Assembly (NCBI GenBank): GCA_033964015.1
Contig: CM066913.1
Span: forward strand, 11,464,953-11,528,952
DNA from: Scolanthus callimorphus
Taxonomy: Eukaryota; Cnidaria; Anthozoa; Actiniaria; Edwardsiidae
Direction of reading: 5' to 3'
Length of the DNA stretch: 64,000 nucleotides
Of the stretch, positions 47,151 through 57,350 are shown piece by piece. The notes under the pieces are model-generated. The model had not been told where the DNA came from. It saw nothing but the letters and a program-made list of their open reading frames with translations, and did no database searches. The position numbers and the translations under genes were made by a program. Within the stretch, counting starts at the first letter, position 1. Each line of letters begins with the position of its first letter.

Positions 47151-50100
47151 ATGCCACTGTTCAAGAAAGGAGGTTCTGCTAACTTTTCCGACGCCAGTCA
47201 ACCAAAAGAAAAAGAGAAAAAGTCGAAGGATAGAAATTCAGTCGTAGGATCGAACAAATCAAGCAGCACACCTCCCGTCTCTGCCAAGAAAAACACACAG
47301 CCCTCCGCCACAACGGCAACGGCCCGAAATCCAGCGACAACAACAGAAAAATGCTCAACCTAAGTCTCCAACGAGAGGCAGGCCTCCTAAACCCGAGGAG
47401 AAACATGCAAGAAATCTTCCTCCTCCGCCTGAACCTAGCCCTCCACCACCGCGATTCGTATTTTATAGCCAACTCGCTCATGGTAGTCCCACTGCTAAAG
47501 TAGAGGGATTTACTAATGTCAAAGAACTCTACCAAAAGCTTGCTGAGGCGCACAAAATTAACGTCGAAGATGTAAGTAACTATCTACTATATAGCGGTGG
47601 CAATTGCCTCATTGCTCTAGACATGTTTTGGCGGGTTGCGGTGCTTGGTGTAAGATTTCTACTCTCAATTGTAGTAGTGAAAAGGATCTAAAGAGGCTAT
47701 TCATCGATGATTGATTTTCTGTCAGATAACGGTCGGGCACTTGTTCGTCTAAAGATCTTGTTAATCGCTATACCTAAATGTAACCACGCGTTCCTAAGTG
47801 AACTTGTTTTTTTTACGATCATGTTCCTGTTCCGGTCATCAAATGCTGTAGTATGTTCGTATTACGTAAGTGACAAATATTCCATTCACTGATTCGGTTA
47901 TAAAATCCTAATTCGTTGCCTAATCTCTCTGGGTGTGGCAGCCTGTACAGATATATATACAGATACAGATATATTTCTAACCGATTGCACAGAATATTGT
48001 CTGATACAAGATAATCTTTTTTTATGCACGGTAAAAAAATATACTTCCAGAGTTGACTAGACGATATTCTGCAATCTGAGCAGGATAATGGTTTTATTAT
48101 TGCGTAGTAAGGGCCCCATACCCCCAGGAATTTACATATAAAAGTCAGTGATTGTATCAGAAATAAGAGGTGCTTGACCCCCAACCCCCAGGAATTTCCA
48201 GTTCCCCCATGTTCGGATATGGAACATTTCTGGAATTGCTCATCATTATCTAAGTAGATGACAGAAACTTTTGAGAACATCATTTGAAGTAAAGCACCTT
48301 GTTTCAATTCCAGATCCTGTTCTGTACTCTGAATACATATCATGTTGATATGGAGAGGCTACTAGGAGGTCAGATTGGACTTGACGACTTCATATTTGCA
48401 CATACCAAGGGAACAAGCAAGATCATTGAAGTGGAAAAATATGAGCCTGCATTAGGATTAACAATAACTGACAATGGTGCTGGATGTGCTTTTATCAAGA
48501 GAATCAAAGAGGGTAGCATTGCAGACAAAACACCCCAGATATGTGTTGGGGACCATGTGGAATATATAAATGGACAATGTGTTATTGGATCAAGACATTT
48601 TGATGTTGCAAGGTTGCTACGTGAGGTTGATGTACAAGGAAAAATCACATTGCATTTAGTTGAGCCACAACGTGGGTTTGGTAGGTTGCAACAGAACCAT
48701 TTTGTCCTGTCTGCATTATCGAAACTGTGTTACACTACAACCAGATTCCACCCCTCAATTTTCAATGTTTTTATATATGAAGACAATCAAATATATACAG
48801 TGCTCAACCTTTATTTTTTGAAACACTAGAGCTATATGAAAGTTTGATCTTGTCTCAAGCACAAGTCCAGTGGCAGCAAATTTTCACTAGAAGTCATCAA
48901 GGATTAGTGAACTCCTAAGATCGTGAGCCCTTGAACTTTGCAGCACAGGGCAAATGGAAATTTTGAACCTTGACAGGGCTTAAACTTATGAATCAAAGAG
49001 GATTAAATAAAGATAAAATAGCAAATCTCAGACTTGGTCATAGTGCCACTCTTATTTCAATATTTCATTTGTCTTTCTAGGACCAATAAGTCAAAGAAAA
49101 AGTAAAGGGCAAAGTAATCCAACCGAGGACCCAAACAAAGTGCAAAACAAAGTGGGCAGTGGGAAAGCAACATTACGTCTTAAGGCAAAAGGACCTCCCG
49201 TCTTAGAAGAAGTGCAGGTTAGTTACTTGTACATATTCATGTGTTTGTTTTATTCATTGGGAGATCAAACAGTAAGAGTACTGTACATGAAATTCATAAC
49301 AATAGCAATAGCCAAGGGAAAAATACACACTTTTTATAAGAATTTTTAATTTTCATTTAAGGCTGGGTCAAAACCAATTAATGTTCTTAATTTTTAAGAA
49401 ATTTGCATCTTAAGCGGGCCAGCTCAAAAATGAAGGGATAATGTTAGATTGGCTTACTAGAGTTAAAACTATACTGTCAAATATTAGTTTAAAGAAAGTG
49501 AGTACATTTTGTTTATGATATTAGGAGACAGCCTGGGATGTTTTAGCAGCAAAGAAAGTGGATGATCTGCTGGAGACTTTCCTTGGAATTAGAGATGAGG
49601 AACTGGGTAAGATTTTCTTTTGATTTTGTAAAAATGTTGTTTGTACAGTTCTAAGTTCCTGGAAATTTGTATGGAGGTAGGAACCCTGTGGTAACCTAAG
49701 GGGTTTCAGCCACATAGAATATAAGTTTGGGGGCTATGCCATATCAGTTCTGATTTTTGCCTCATCTTCTAGTCTAGAACAGTTCTGCTCTGGGATAGGC
49801 TTCATCTCTGGAAACATAATTACAGCCGATTGCATTTGAGCGTTTTACCCTAACAGTTCGCACGTTACGTTTGAAAGTTGCGTTGTGAGACAAAAAGTCG
49901 AACGTTTCCAAGGGCAACCGCCATGTGTATTTTTCACTGACCAATCAGAGAGGACAGAACTCTTTGGTACGCCATAGAAACGTCTCGTTTCATCTTAGAA
50001 ACGCAACTTTCAAACGTTCAAACATAACGTGCGAACTGTTAGGGTAAAACGCTCAAACACAATCGGCTGTACCTGATATGAAATATTTTTACATTTCAGC

Positions 50101-50278
50101 AACTACATTGGTTGACCTGAGCAAAGAAAGCAAGGGAAACCCTAGCACTTTTGCTATGGCATTTGAAGAAAATTTCTCAGATTTCCAGTTTCCAGATGAT
50201 TTTGTTTTTGATATCTGGGGACTTATTAGTGATGTTAAAGCAGGAAGAATTTCAACGGTTACCACCCAACAACTGTAA
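47151..50278 (+). CDS. GIPC: GIPC PDZ-domain adaptor, one-base frameshift
   Basis: GIPC-family adaptor that links membrane receptors through its PDZ domain to myosin VI in endocytic trafficking. Five exons: 47151-47571, 48314-48680, 49081-49217, 49525-49606, 50100-50278. Landmarks: proline-rich linker then [20 protein letters not shown] (GH1 region), [23 protein letters not shown] domain ([40 protein letters not shown]), and the GH2 end ([37 protein letters not shown]). In exon 1 the frame from ATG 47151 stops after [13 protein letters not shown]. Removing one A from the run of five before TGCTC (about 47352) gives one open exon reaching the conserved part (394 aa). It is either a real frameshift or a homopolymer error. 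Confidence 0.92.
49823..50069. mobile_element. Tc1/mariner-like MITE with TA TSD
   Basis: The ends CAGCCGATTGCATTTGAGCG and complement extend about 60 bp inward (AACAGTTCGCACGTTACGTT). TA lies on each side (49821-49822, 50070-50071). No transposase. In the last GIPC intron. Confidence 0.8.
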
Positions 50279-50328
50279 AGGCAGGCCCTTAGCACTACCC
50301 TGGAGGAATAGATGAGAACACATGAGGG

Positions 50329-50334
50329 AATAAA
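50329..50334 (+). terminator. GIPC polyadenylation signal
   Basis: AATAAA 51 bases after the GIPC stop. The tandem duplication begins at its last two bases. Confidence 0.6.
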
Positions 50335-52277
50335 GCTGTCATGCATTCGCGTAGTTGTTTTGGTTAAAGAAAACAACATGCAACAGCCAAATCGCGTAGG
50401 CTAACAACAAAATGAGAGAGCAAAATGTCAAGGAAAGCCTCTGCTAGCAGGGTAGACTATCATTATATTAAAACAAATATTTAATAGAAGAAGTACAAAC
50501 ATTTTAAAACAATCTCTAGAGCACAGTGTCACATTCATTATAGCAGCTTATATACTAGTTTCCCGTGCTGTATCTATTCTGTAGGTTTTTAAAGGGCATA
50601 ACATTTATTATTTAGTCAATAACCTCCTGGTATTTGGAATTTTGTTTTGGTGTTCATGTTTCACTTTGTTTTGGTAACAGTATCCATTAGATTCAGTTTG
50701 AATCCTAAATGTATTCATGCCAAGAGGTTATTTGAGAAAACACACTAAACAAACTTACAAGGTTGTCCCTGGATAATCCTGTTATATTATAATTTAGTTG
50801 TAATAACACTAACACCTCTTAGCAAATGACTGATTGTGATTATGAATAGCATTCAATCATAATGTTGAAGCAACACTTTTCAGTACTATTTTGAAATTTC
50901 AAGCAACCATGTACTTATTTACAGAAGGACTTGTCTTGTACCACTCTGGGACAGAGATAATGCATGAATCTTTGAACTAGAAAATTGGCACTCTTTTTAA
51001 TCACAAACTGCAAAATATATAATATAAAAGACAACAGATCAAATAATTAGATAATGCTTTACCAGTAAAATACATATTTGCTGCAAGCCCTGATTTGTAA
51101 TACCTAATAATTGCTATAATTCTAATAAAATTGCTAACTTTTACAGACAGTACAATTTATTCATTAACTCATTGACATGTATATGCCTTATGCCACTGGC
51201 CATGTTGAACATGGACACCAACCCCTTGTGGCCATCATTTTTTCATGCCATTTGATCAGCTGGTAAGAACAAGGGTAACTCAGATTAGTGAAAAAATCTT
51301 AGAAATCTCATGTCTTTTTCTTGTTTCCCAAATGAGGAGTGTTAGCCTCGTTTTCAAGCTTAAAACAACACCTGTGCTTGGTACGCTTACTCATTTTTGA
51401 AAATGTTGAAAAGATATTCTCACTTTTGGTAAAAGTGCATATCACCCTTAGTATGAAATCTCTTGGATTATGTAGCTACCTGAGCGCACTTGCACATGTC
51501 GTTGGTTCTGTGCGTTTATTGTTATTTCATCACAAAGATTTATTCTAATAAGGTAAGTGATGACGTTGAAACAGGCAAGTTATAAATTCAAACTCTGTAT
51601 CTTCGCAACAAAAGATTGTACAAGCGAACTTCTGGGCAGACAAGCTCCTTGACTGGGCTCTTATTATTTGACAAATTTACTGATTATCGAAAACAGTTAG
51701 CTATTATCAAGCCTGAAAGATTTAGCCTAATCTGACTTCATTGAATTTGCATGAAATTAAAAATGGCTGTACCTCTTGAACAGGATGTTTAAAACAAAAG
51801 AAATGGCATTCTTATTTATTCAACCCCAACTTCTTGCCATTTCATTTTCATGTTAAGGTGATCATGATATGCACTTTAAGACCCCTTTTCTTCAAATGGA
51901 TGCCCAGTGTTCATACAACATCACTTGACTGTCGATCCTGTTGCTTGTATTCGTGGTTGTTTCCTTGCCAGCGCTACAAGAATACGAGCTATGTTTCTTG
52001 CATCATCTGGAAAACAGTAATATATCCTCACTAAGTATTCTACGAAAGGAGACCTGGCAAGCCCAGTGATTGCGGGAAAGATGAAGCTGAGGGTGGGTGG
52101 GTGGGAAACGTGAGAAGGGCATCACCAGGGCCTGGGAGCACAAGAAGATTAAACACACCAATGAGGGTAGCTGTGTGGTAGGGGTGCCCTTACTGCATGA
52201 GGAAAGAGCAAGTGACAAATCTGCTAATGAGTACATACCTTATATTGATTTCACATTAATGAGATCAGTGTGAATTT
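50333..52277. repeat. 1945-bp tandem duplication, unit 1
   Basis: Identical in every part compared to 52278-54222 (same 1945-base offset for all landmarks and open frames). It starts inside the GIPC polyadenylation signal and includes a MITE half (50335-50455), unremarkable AT-rich DNA and a second copy of the ERI3 last exon (51921-52006). Confidence 0.95.
51921..52006 (-). CDS. Extra copy of the ERI3 terminal exon
   Basis: Same sequence as 53866-53951: acceptor TTTTCCAG, then DDARNIARILVALARKQ and TGA, in the phase of ERI3 exon 6. It lies 1945 bases beyond the proximal copy. It could act as an alternative last exon encoding the identical peptide, or be silent. An AATAAA (minus) lies at 51815-51820. 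Confidence 0.8.
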
Positions 52278-54222
52278 AAGCTGTCATGCATTCGCGTAGT
52301 TGTTTTGGTTAAAGAAAACAACATGCAACAGCCAAATCGCGTAGGCTAACAACAAAATGAGAGAGCAAAATGTCAAGGAAAGCCTCTGCTAGCAGGGTAG
52401 ACTATCATTATATTAAAACAAATATTTAATAGAAGAAGTACAAACATTTTAAAACAATCTCTAGAGCACAGTGTCACATTCATTATAGCAGCTTATATAC
52501 TAGTTTCCCGTGCTGTATCTATTCTGTAGGTTTTTAAAGGGCATAACATTTATTATTTAGTCAATAACCTCCTGGTATTTGGAATTTTGTTTTGGTGTTC
52601 ATGTTTCACTTTGTTTTGGTAACAGTATCCATTAGATTCAGTTTGAATCCTAAATGTATTCATGCCAAGAGGTTATTTGAGAAAACACACTAAACAAACT
52701 TACAAGGTTGTCCCTGGATAATCCTGTTATATTATAATTTAGTTGTAATAACACTAACACCTCTTAGCAAATGACTGATTGTGATTATGAATAGCATTCA
52801 ATCATAATGTTGAAGCAACACTTTTCAGTACTATTTTGAAATTTCAAGCAACCATGTACTTATTTACAGAAGGACTTGTCTTGTACCACTCTGGGACAGA
52901 GATAATGCATGAATCTTTGAACTAGAAAATTGGCACTCTTTTTAATCACAAACTGCAAAATATATAATATAAAAGACAACAGATCAAATAATTAGATAAT
53001 GCTTTACCAGTAAAATACATATTTGCTGCAAGCCCTGATTTGTAATACCTAATAATTGCTATAATTCTAATAAAATTGCTAACTTTTACAGACAGTACAA
53101 TTTATTCATTAACTCATTGACATGTATATGCCTTATGCCACTGGCCATGTTGAACATGGACACCAACCCCTTGTGGCCATCATTTTTTCATGCCATTTGA
53201 TCAGCTGGTAAGAACAAGGGTAACTCAGATTAGTGAAAAAATCTTAGAAATCTCATGTCTTTTTCTTGTTTCCCAAATGAGGAGTGTTAGCCTCGTTTTC
53301 AAGCTTAAAACAACACCTGTGCTTGGTACGCTTACTCATTTTTGAAAATGTTGAAAAGATATTCTCACTTTTGGTAAAAGTGCATATCACCCTTAGTATG
53401 AAATCTCTTGGATTATGTAGCTACCTGAGCGCACTTGCACATGTCGTTGGTTCTGTGCGTTTATTGTTATTTCATCACAAAGATTTATTCTAATAAGGTA
53501 AGTGATGACGTTGAAACAGGCAAGTTATAAATTCAAACTCTGTATCTTCGCAACAAAAGATTGTACAAGCGAACTTCTGGGCAGACAAGCTCCTTGACTG
53601 GGCTCTTATTATTTGACAAATTTACTGATTATCGAAAACAGTTAGCTATTATCAAGCCTGAAAGATTTAGCCTAATCTGACTTCATTGAATTTGCATGAA
53701 ATTAAAAATGGCTGTACCTCTTGAACAGGATGTTTAAAACAAAAGAAATGGCATTCTTATTTATTCAACCCCAACTTCTTGCCATTTCATTTTCATGTTA
53801 AGGTGATCATGATATGCACTTTAAGACCCCTTTTCTTCAAATGGATGCCCAGTGTTCATACAACATCACTTGACTGTCGATCCTGTTGCTTGTATTCGTG
53901 GTTGTTTCCTTGCCAGCGCTACAAGAATACGAGCTATGTTTCTTGCATCATCTGGAAAACAGTAATATATCCTCACTAAGTATTCTACGAAAGGAGACCT
54001 GGCAAGCCCAGTGATTGCGGGAAAGATGAAGCTGAGGGTGGGTGGGTGGGAAACGTGAGAAGGGCATCACCAGGGCCTGGGAGCACAAGAAGATTAAACA
54101 CACCAATGAGGGTAGCTGTGTGGTAGGGGTGCCCTTACTGCATGAGGAAAGAGCAAGTGACAAATCTGCTAATGAGTACATACCTTATATTGATTTCACA
54201 TTAATGAGATCAGTGTGAATTT
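52278..54222. repeat. 1945-bp tandem duplication, unit 2
   Basis: Second unit, ending at GTGAATTTA. Unit 1 ends GTGAATTT before AAGCTGTCATGC. It contains the proximal ERI3 last exon. Confidence 0.95.
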
Positions 54223-57018
54223 ATAATAAACTTTTGCTAAGTATAAGTGGCTAGACTGTTTTCACTTCTAAAACTCTTCAAGATGTTGAGAGCCCTTGTA
54301 TTATAAATAGTAATAAACAAACTGGTCTGGTAATTCCTACCAATCCCACTATGATGCCGTCCAATTAGCTCCAGGCCCAAGCCATTTAGCATCCCAACCA
54401 TGCCTGCTTTGGTCTCCTTTTGGGTTGCAGATGCATACAACTGGAATACAAATAGCCCATATTGTCACAGCACACACACACCTCTTGGTCACAAAGCAGA
54501 GGGTATTTACAGCTTTGAATTCCGTATAACATTATTGTGTGACTCTAATGCAGTGGACAGTGGAGAAACTGATCTCCCACAAAGTTTCTCCTGTGCACAG
54601 CACCTGAGATTGTTGGTTACCTTTTTGATATTTATCCAGTGATCAAAGTATTCAGGTTTGGGGATGTTGAAGTATTTGCACTGTGAAGGTAACCTGTGAA
54701 CAATAAGGAATTGTACAGCCAAGGAAATGATATTTTGTTTGTTTGTTTAGTGCTAGCTACTAGTCTTTATCTCTAGTTGTTTGGCATAAGAAAATCCTAA
54801 CAGGAACTACAGGAGTGGGACCTAAAATCCCCCAGATGTGATATTTTCCTACTTTTAAATTTTAGTGAAGATTTGTGGGGGTGCATTGATTTATGTTTTA
54901 AATATTTTGGGGATGTTAAATGTTTGCCTTGCTTTTTGGGGGGGGGGGGGGGGGGGATGAGGGGGAATGTGATACACAGGTTGATTTTGGAGGATGTTGT
55001 AAAAAAGAACTCAGTTTAATATTATTAATATTAGTGAGAGACTGATAGCTTTACACTAGTTATCTATTTATATTTTGTACATGTAAGTTATTACTATCAT
55101 TGTTATCTGTTGTCTGCTGACCCACCTGTAATTCAGTTCCTGCTGCGAGAGGTGGATAATAAACGAGCTATTATATTATAATTATATAATACAAATTGAG
55201 TGGTGTTGCAGATTAGGTCTTCCCTGGAAGAATGAACGATCTGCAGGATATTTTTGGGTGTAATATTTATAGCCAAGAACCTTTTTTGTTATTCGGCCTC
55301 AAGGCCTTATAATATGCACTCTGATCACCAAGAGTGCAGGGTTCCCCCCTGGGGATCTTACTCACATAGTCTTGAGGTCCCAGTCCCCACATGTTACAAA
55401 ACAGGAGTAACTCTCTGACTCCAGTAAACCATGTTTTCCCATCCACTCATGAAAAAGCTGAAAAAAGGAAGCATCCAGACAAAGACTGGGTTTGTGATTC
55501 CAGAAATAATCCATTTTTCTTTGGAAATTCCTTTTCAACACCCTTCCATGGGGGGGGGGGGGGGGGGGGATGGATATTTCTTGGAACCACACATGGAAGG
55601 GGGTTAGGATATGCCCCCTACCCCTTCCTTTCTCCACAGGCTTATGTGTTCTTAAAAAAATAACCGTCATGACTGAGTTGAAATAGAAAACTTGCCTGTT
55701 ACAATCTTGAAATATAGCCAAGCGACTTAAAACTTTAACTGATGGTATTTTTTCAAAATATTTCATAGACATTGCCAGTTTTCAGGTCTTTCAGAGAAGT
55801 TTGGAAAAGCATGCCCACCCGTGGAGAAAAGAATGCAGACAAAAACTTGAGCCCAAGCTGGCAGAATTATAGGCGTTTTTTTTTTCAATGCAAACCACAG
55901 GAGCAGGATCATTTTGCATACAAAATTAGACAAGGGCTGAGGGTATTCTGAGGGGTTTCCAAATTTCTTAATTGGATGTCATCGTGGAGCCCTTTATTTG
56001 GGCACTTGCAATCCAGTTTGGAAGAAATTTGCCCAGGGGGGGACTCCCTTGGGATGATCGTCGTATCTTTTAGGGGTTAAAATCATGAGGGTTTGGTCTC
56101 ATTTAGGGGTGATCGTGATCTTCAATAAATTTTAGGGAGATTGGTATCTTTTAGGGCTGAAATATGTGTCCAAATTGTTTTTTTCTCATGATGGTGTTTC
56201 TAAAAACTGTAACTATTCAATGAGAAGACGATAAATAAAAAGGCAGCATTTTAGTCAAACACAGAAATTTCATGATGGGTATCTTTTACCTGTTACCTGT
56301 CTCCTTCGCGCCTACTTGGCATATAAGGCCGCATCTTTTAGGGTTTCTTTTAGGGCTTTAAGGGTAACAAATTATTTGAGCCACGCCATGTTTGGTATCT
56401 TTTAGGGGGGAAAGTAAAAATTTTCGACGGTCATCCCCGACAAAAATATATGGGGGTCTGCCCCTCCCCCCGGGAAATTTGATGAACAAAACTAAATAAT
56501 TAATAATAAGTTATAGCCCAACCTTAAGAGTGCTTCGCAAGTCTGGTTTGCCATCTATCATCTCCTGTGTGATCCCTGTCAACTGAAAAATGCAATGGAA
56601 TGGAAATTACAACATTTCCATGTCCTGTTTAAGACATTATTTTAAGAAATTCCAGAGGAGTTATGGATATTTCATGGAATCCACATTATTATAGAATTCC
56701 CTACCTCTGTACAAAATACTGATAATTCAGGGTTTACTGTTGGGCAGACATAAGAGTGGAACTCAGCTTCAGTAAGAAGACTTCGAGAATTCACTTTCAG
56801 CACTGGAAATTCTATAATTTCCTGCACAACAAACAAAAACAAGAAAAGGGTAAAAAGTTTTCAAGGATTTGAAAACTAGAATTATTGTTGGTTGACCGGA
56901 AGTAGTCATTCCTAACCTGTGGTTTTGGTTTTGCTTTGTTGTCACAAGTTGCTTCAAAATCCAAGACCAAATAATAGTCATAAATTGGTGACGATACAGC
57001 AGAAGAAACAGCCATCAT
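53866..57018 (-). CDS. ERI3: ERI-family DEDDh 3'-5' exoribonuclease
   Basis: Member of the ERI1/ERI2/ERI3 exonucleases that trim small or histone RNAs and rRNA ends; the compact form is closest to human ERI3. Seven exons (minus): 56917-57018, 56705-56821, 56523-56582, 55366-55457, 54621-54693, 54341-54440, 53866-53951; 630 nt, 209 aa, phases consistent. The catalytic residues are complete: D and E in LVLDFEATCD, D in FVTCGDWDLK, H in GRHHSGI, and the last D in DDARNIARIL. Start chosen at the ATG giving MMAVSSAVSSPIYDYYLVLD. The last exon lies inside a tandem duplication, so a second identical one follows at 51921-52006. An AATAAA (minus) at 53760-53765 lies about 100 bases past the stop. Convergent with GIPC, divergent from SNRPA1. 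Confidence 0.93.
54694..55365. other. ERI3 intron with G run
   Basis: An AT-rich intron with a run of about 20 G at 54938-54957 inside a GGGGATG-rich patch. No gene or bounded element. Confidence 0.5.
55490..55595. mobile_element. Short MITE with G run
   Basis: The ends TGTGATTCCAGAAATAATCC and complement of GGATATTTCTTGGAACCACA are imperfect inverted repeats. A run of about 20 G lies inside. Similar ends occur near 42530 and 56660. In an ERI3 intron. Confidence 0.55.
56032..56474. mobile_element. Family A MITE (copy 6)
   Basis: Starts CCCAGGGGGG and ends CCCCCCGGG, with AAATTTG on both sides (56025-56031, 56475-56481). TATCTTTTAGGG recurs at least six times. It aligns to 21707-22392 without that copy's nested insertion. 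Confidence 0.75.
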
Positions 57019-57350
57019 CAAAATAAGAAGCGCTATAAAGTAACCATATCCTGTCTGTAAAATACCGCGATTGCTTTAGCTTCAAAAATGTCTGCTGGAA
57101 AATGCAGAAGTAAAAGGATGCTGGGACTTACTTCTGACGTCACTTCCGCTATGGAAATTTGTCGGAGACTGCGTAGGGACTGGTACACGGCTTCGATCAC
57201 ATGGAAAATGGCGGCCAAATGATTTTGTGAATGAGCTCAGAAAATGAGTCTTTTTTGTCAAAACTGACGCTTGTAGGGAGCGTACAAGGACGAACAAATA
57301 TATCAATTTTGCATACAGTTGTTATTTAACGTTTTATTTTAGGCTAAATA
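57019..57350. promoter_or_regulatory. Bidirectional promoter ERI3/SNRPA1
   Basis: 332 bases between divergent start codons. AAAATGGCGGCC at 57205-57216 is a strong YY1-like site. SNRPA1's ATG follows an AG at 57341-57342, which could be an acceptor of a 5' UTR intron. Function inferred. Confidence 0.6.

Noticed and set aside
51339..51548. Duplicated small gene in the tandem unit (69-aa frame, again at 53284)
   Set aside because: The frame has no conserved features or similarity, lies in presumed 3' flank, and exists twice only because the whole unit is duplicated.
54237..54340. Open frame after ERI3 exon 6 (NTRALNILKSF) as the gene's C-terminus
   Set aside because: It ignores a good donor at 54340 and lacks the catalytic DD. 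A proper exon with DDARNIARIL, correct phase and acceptor lies at 53866-53951.
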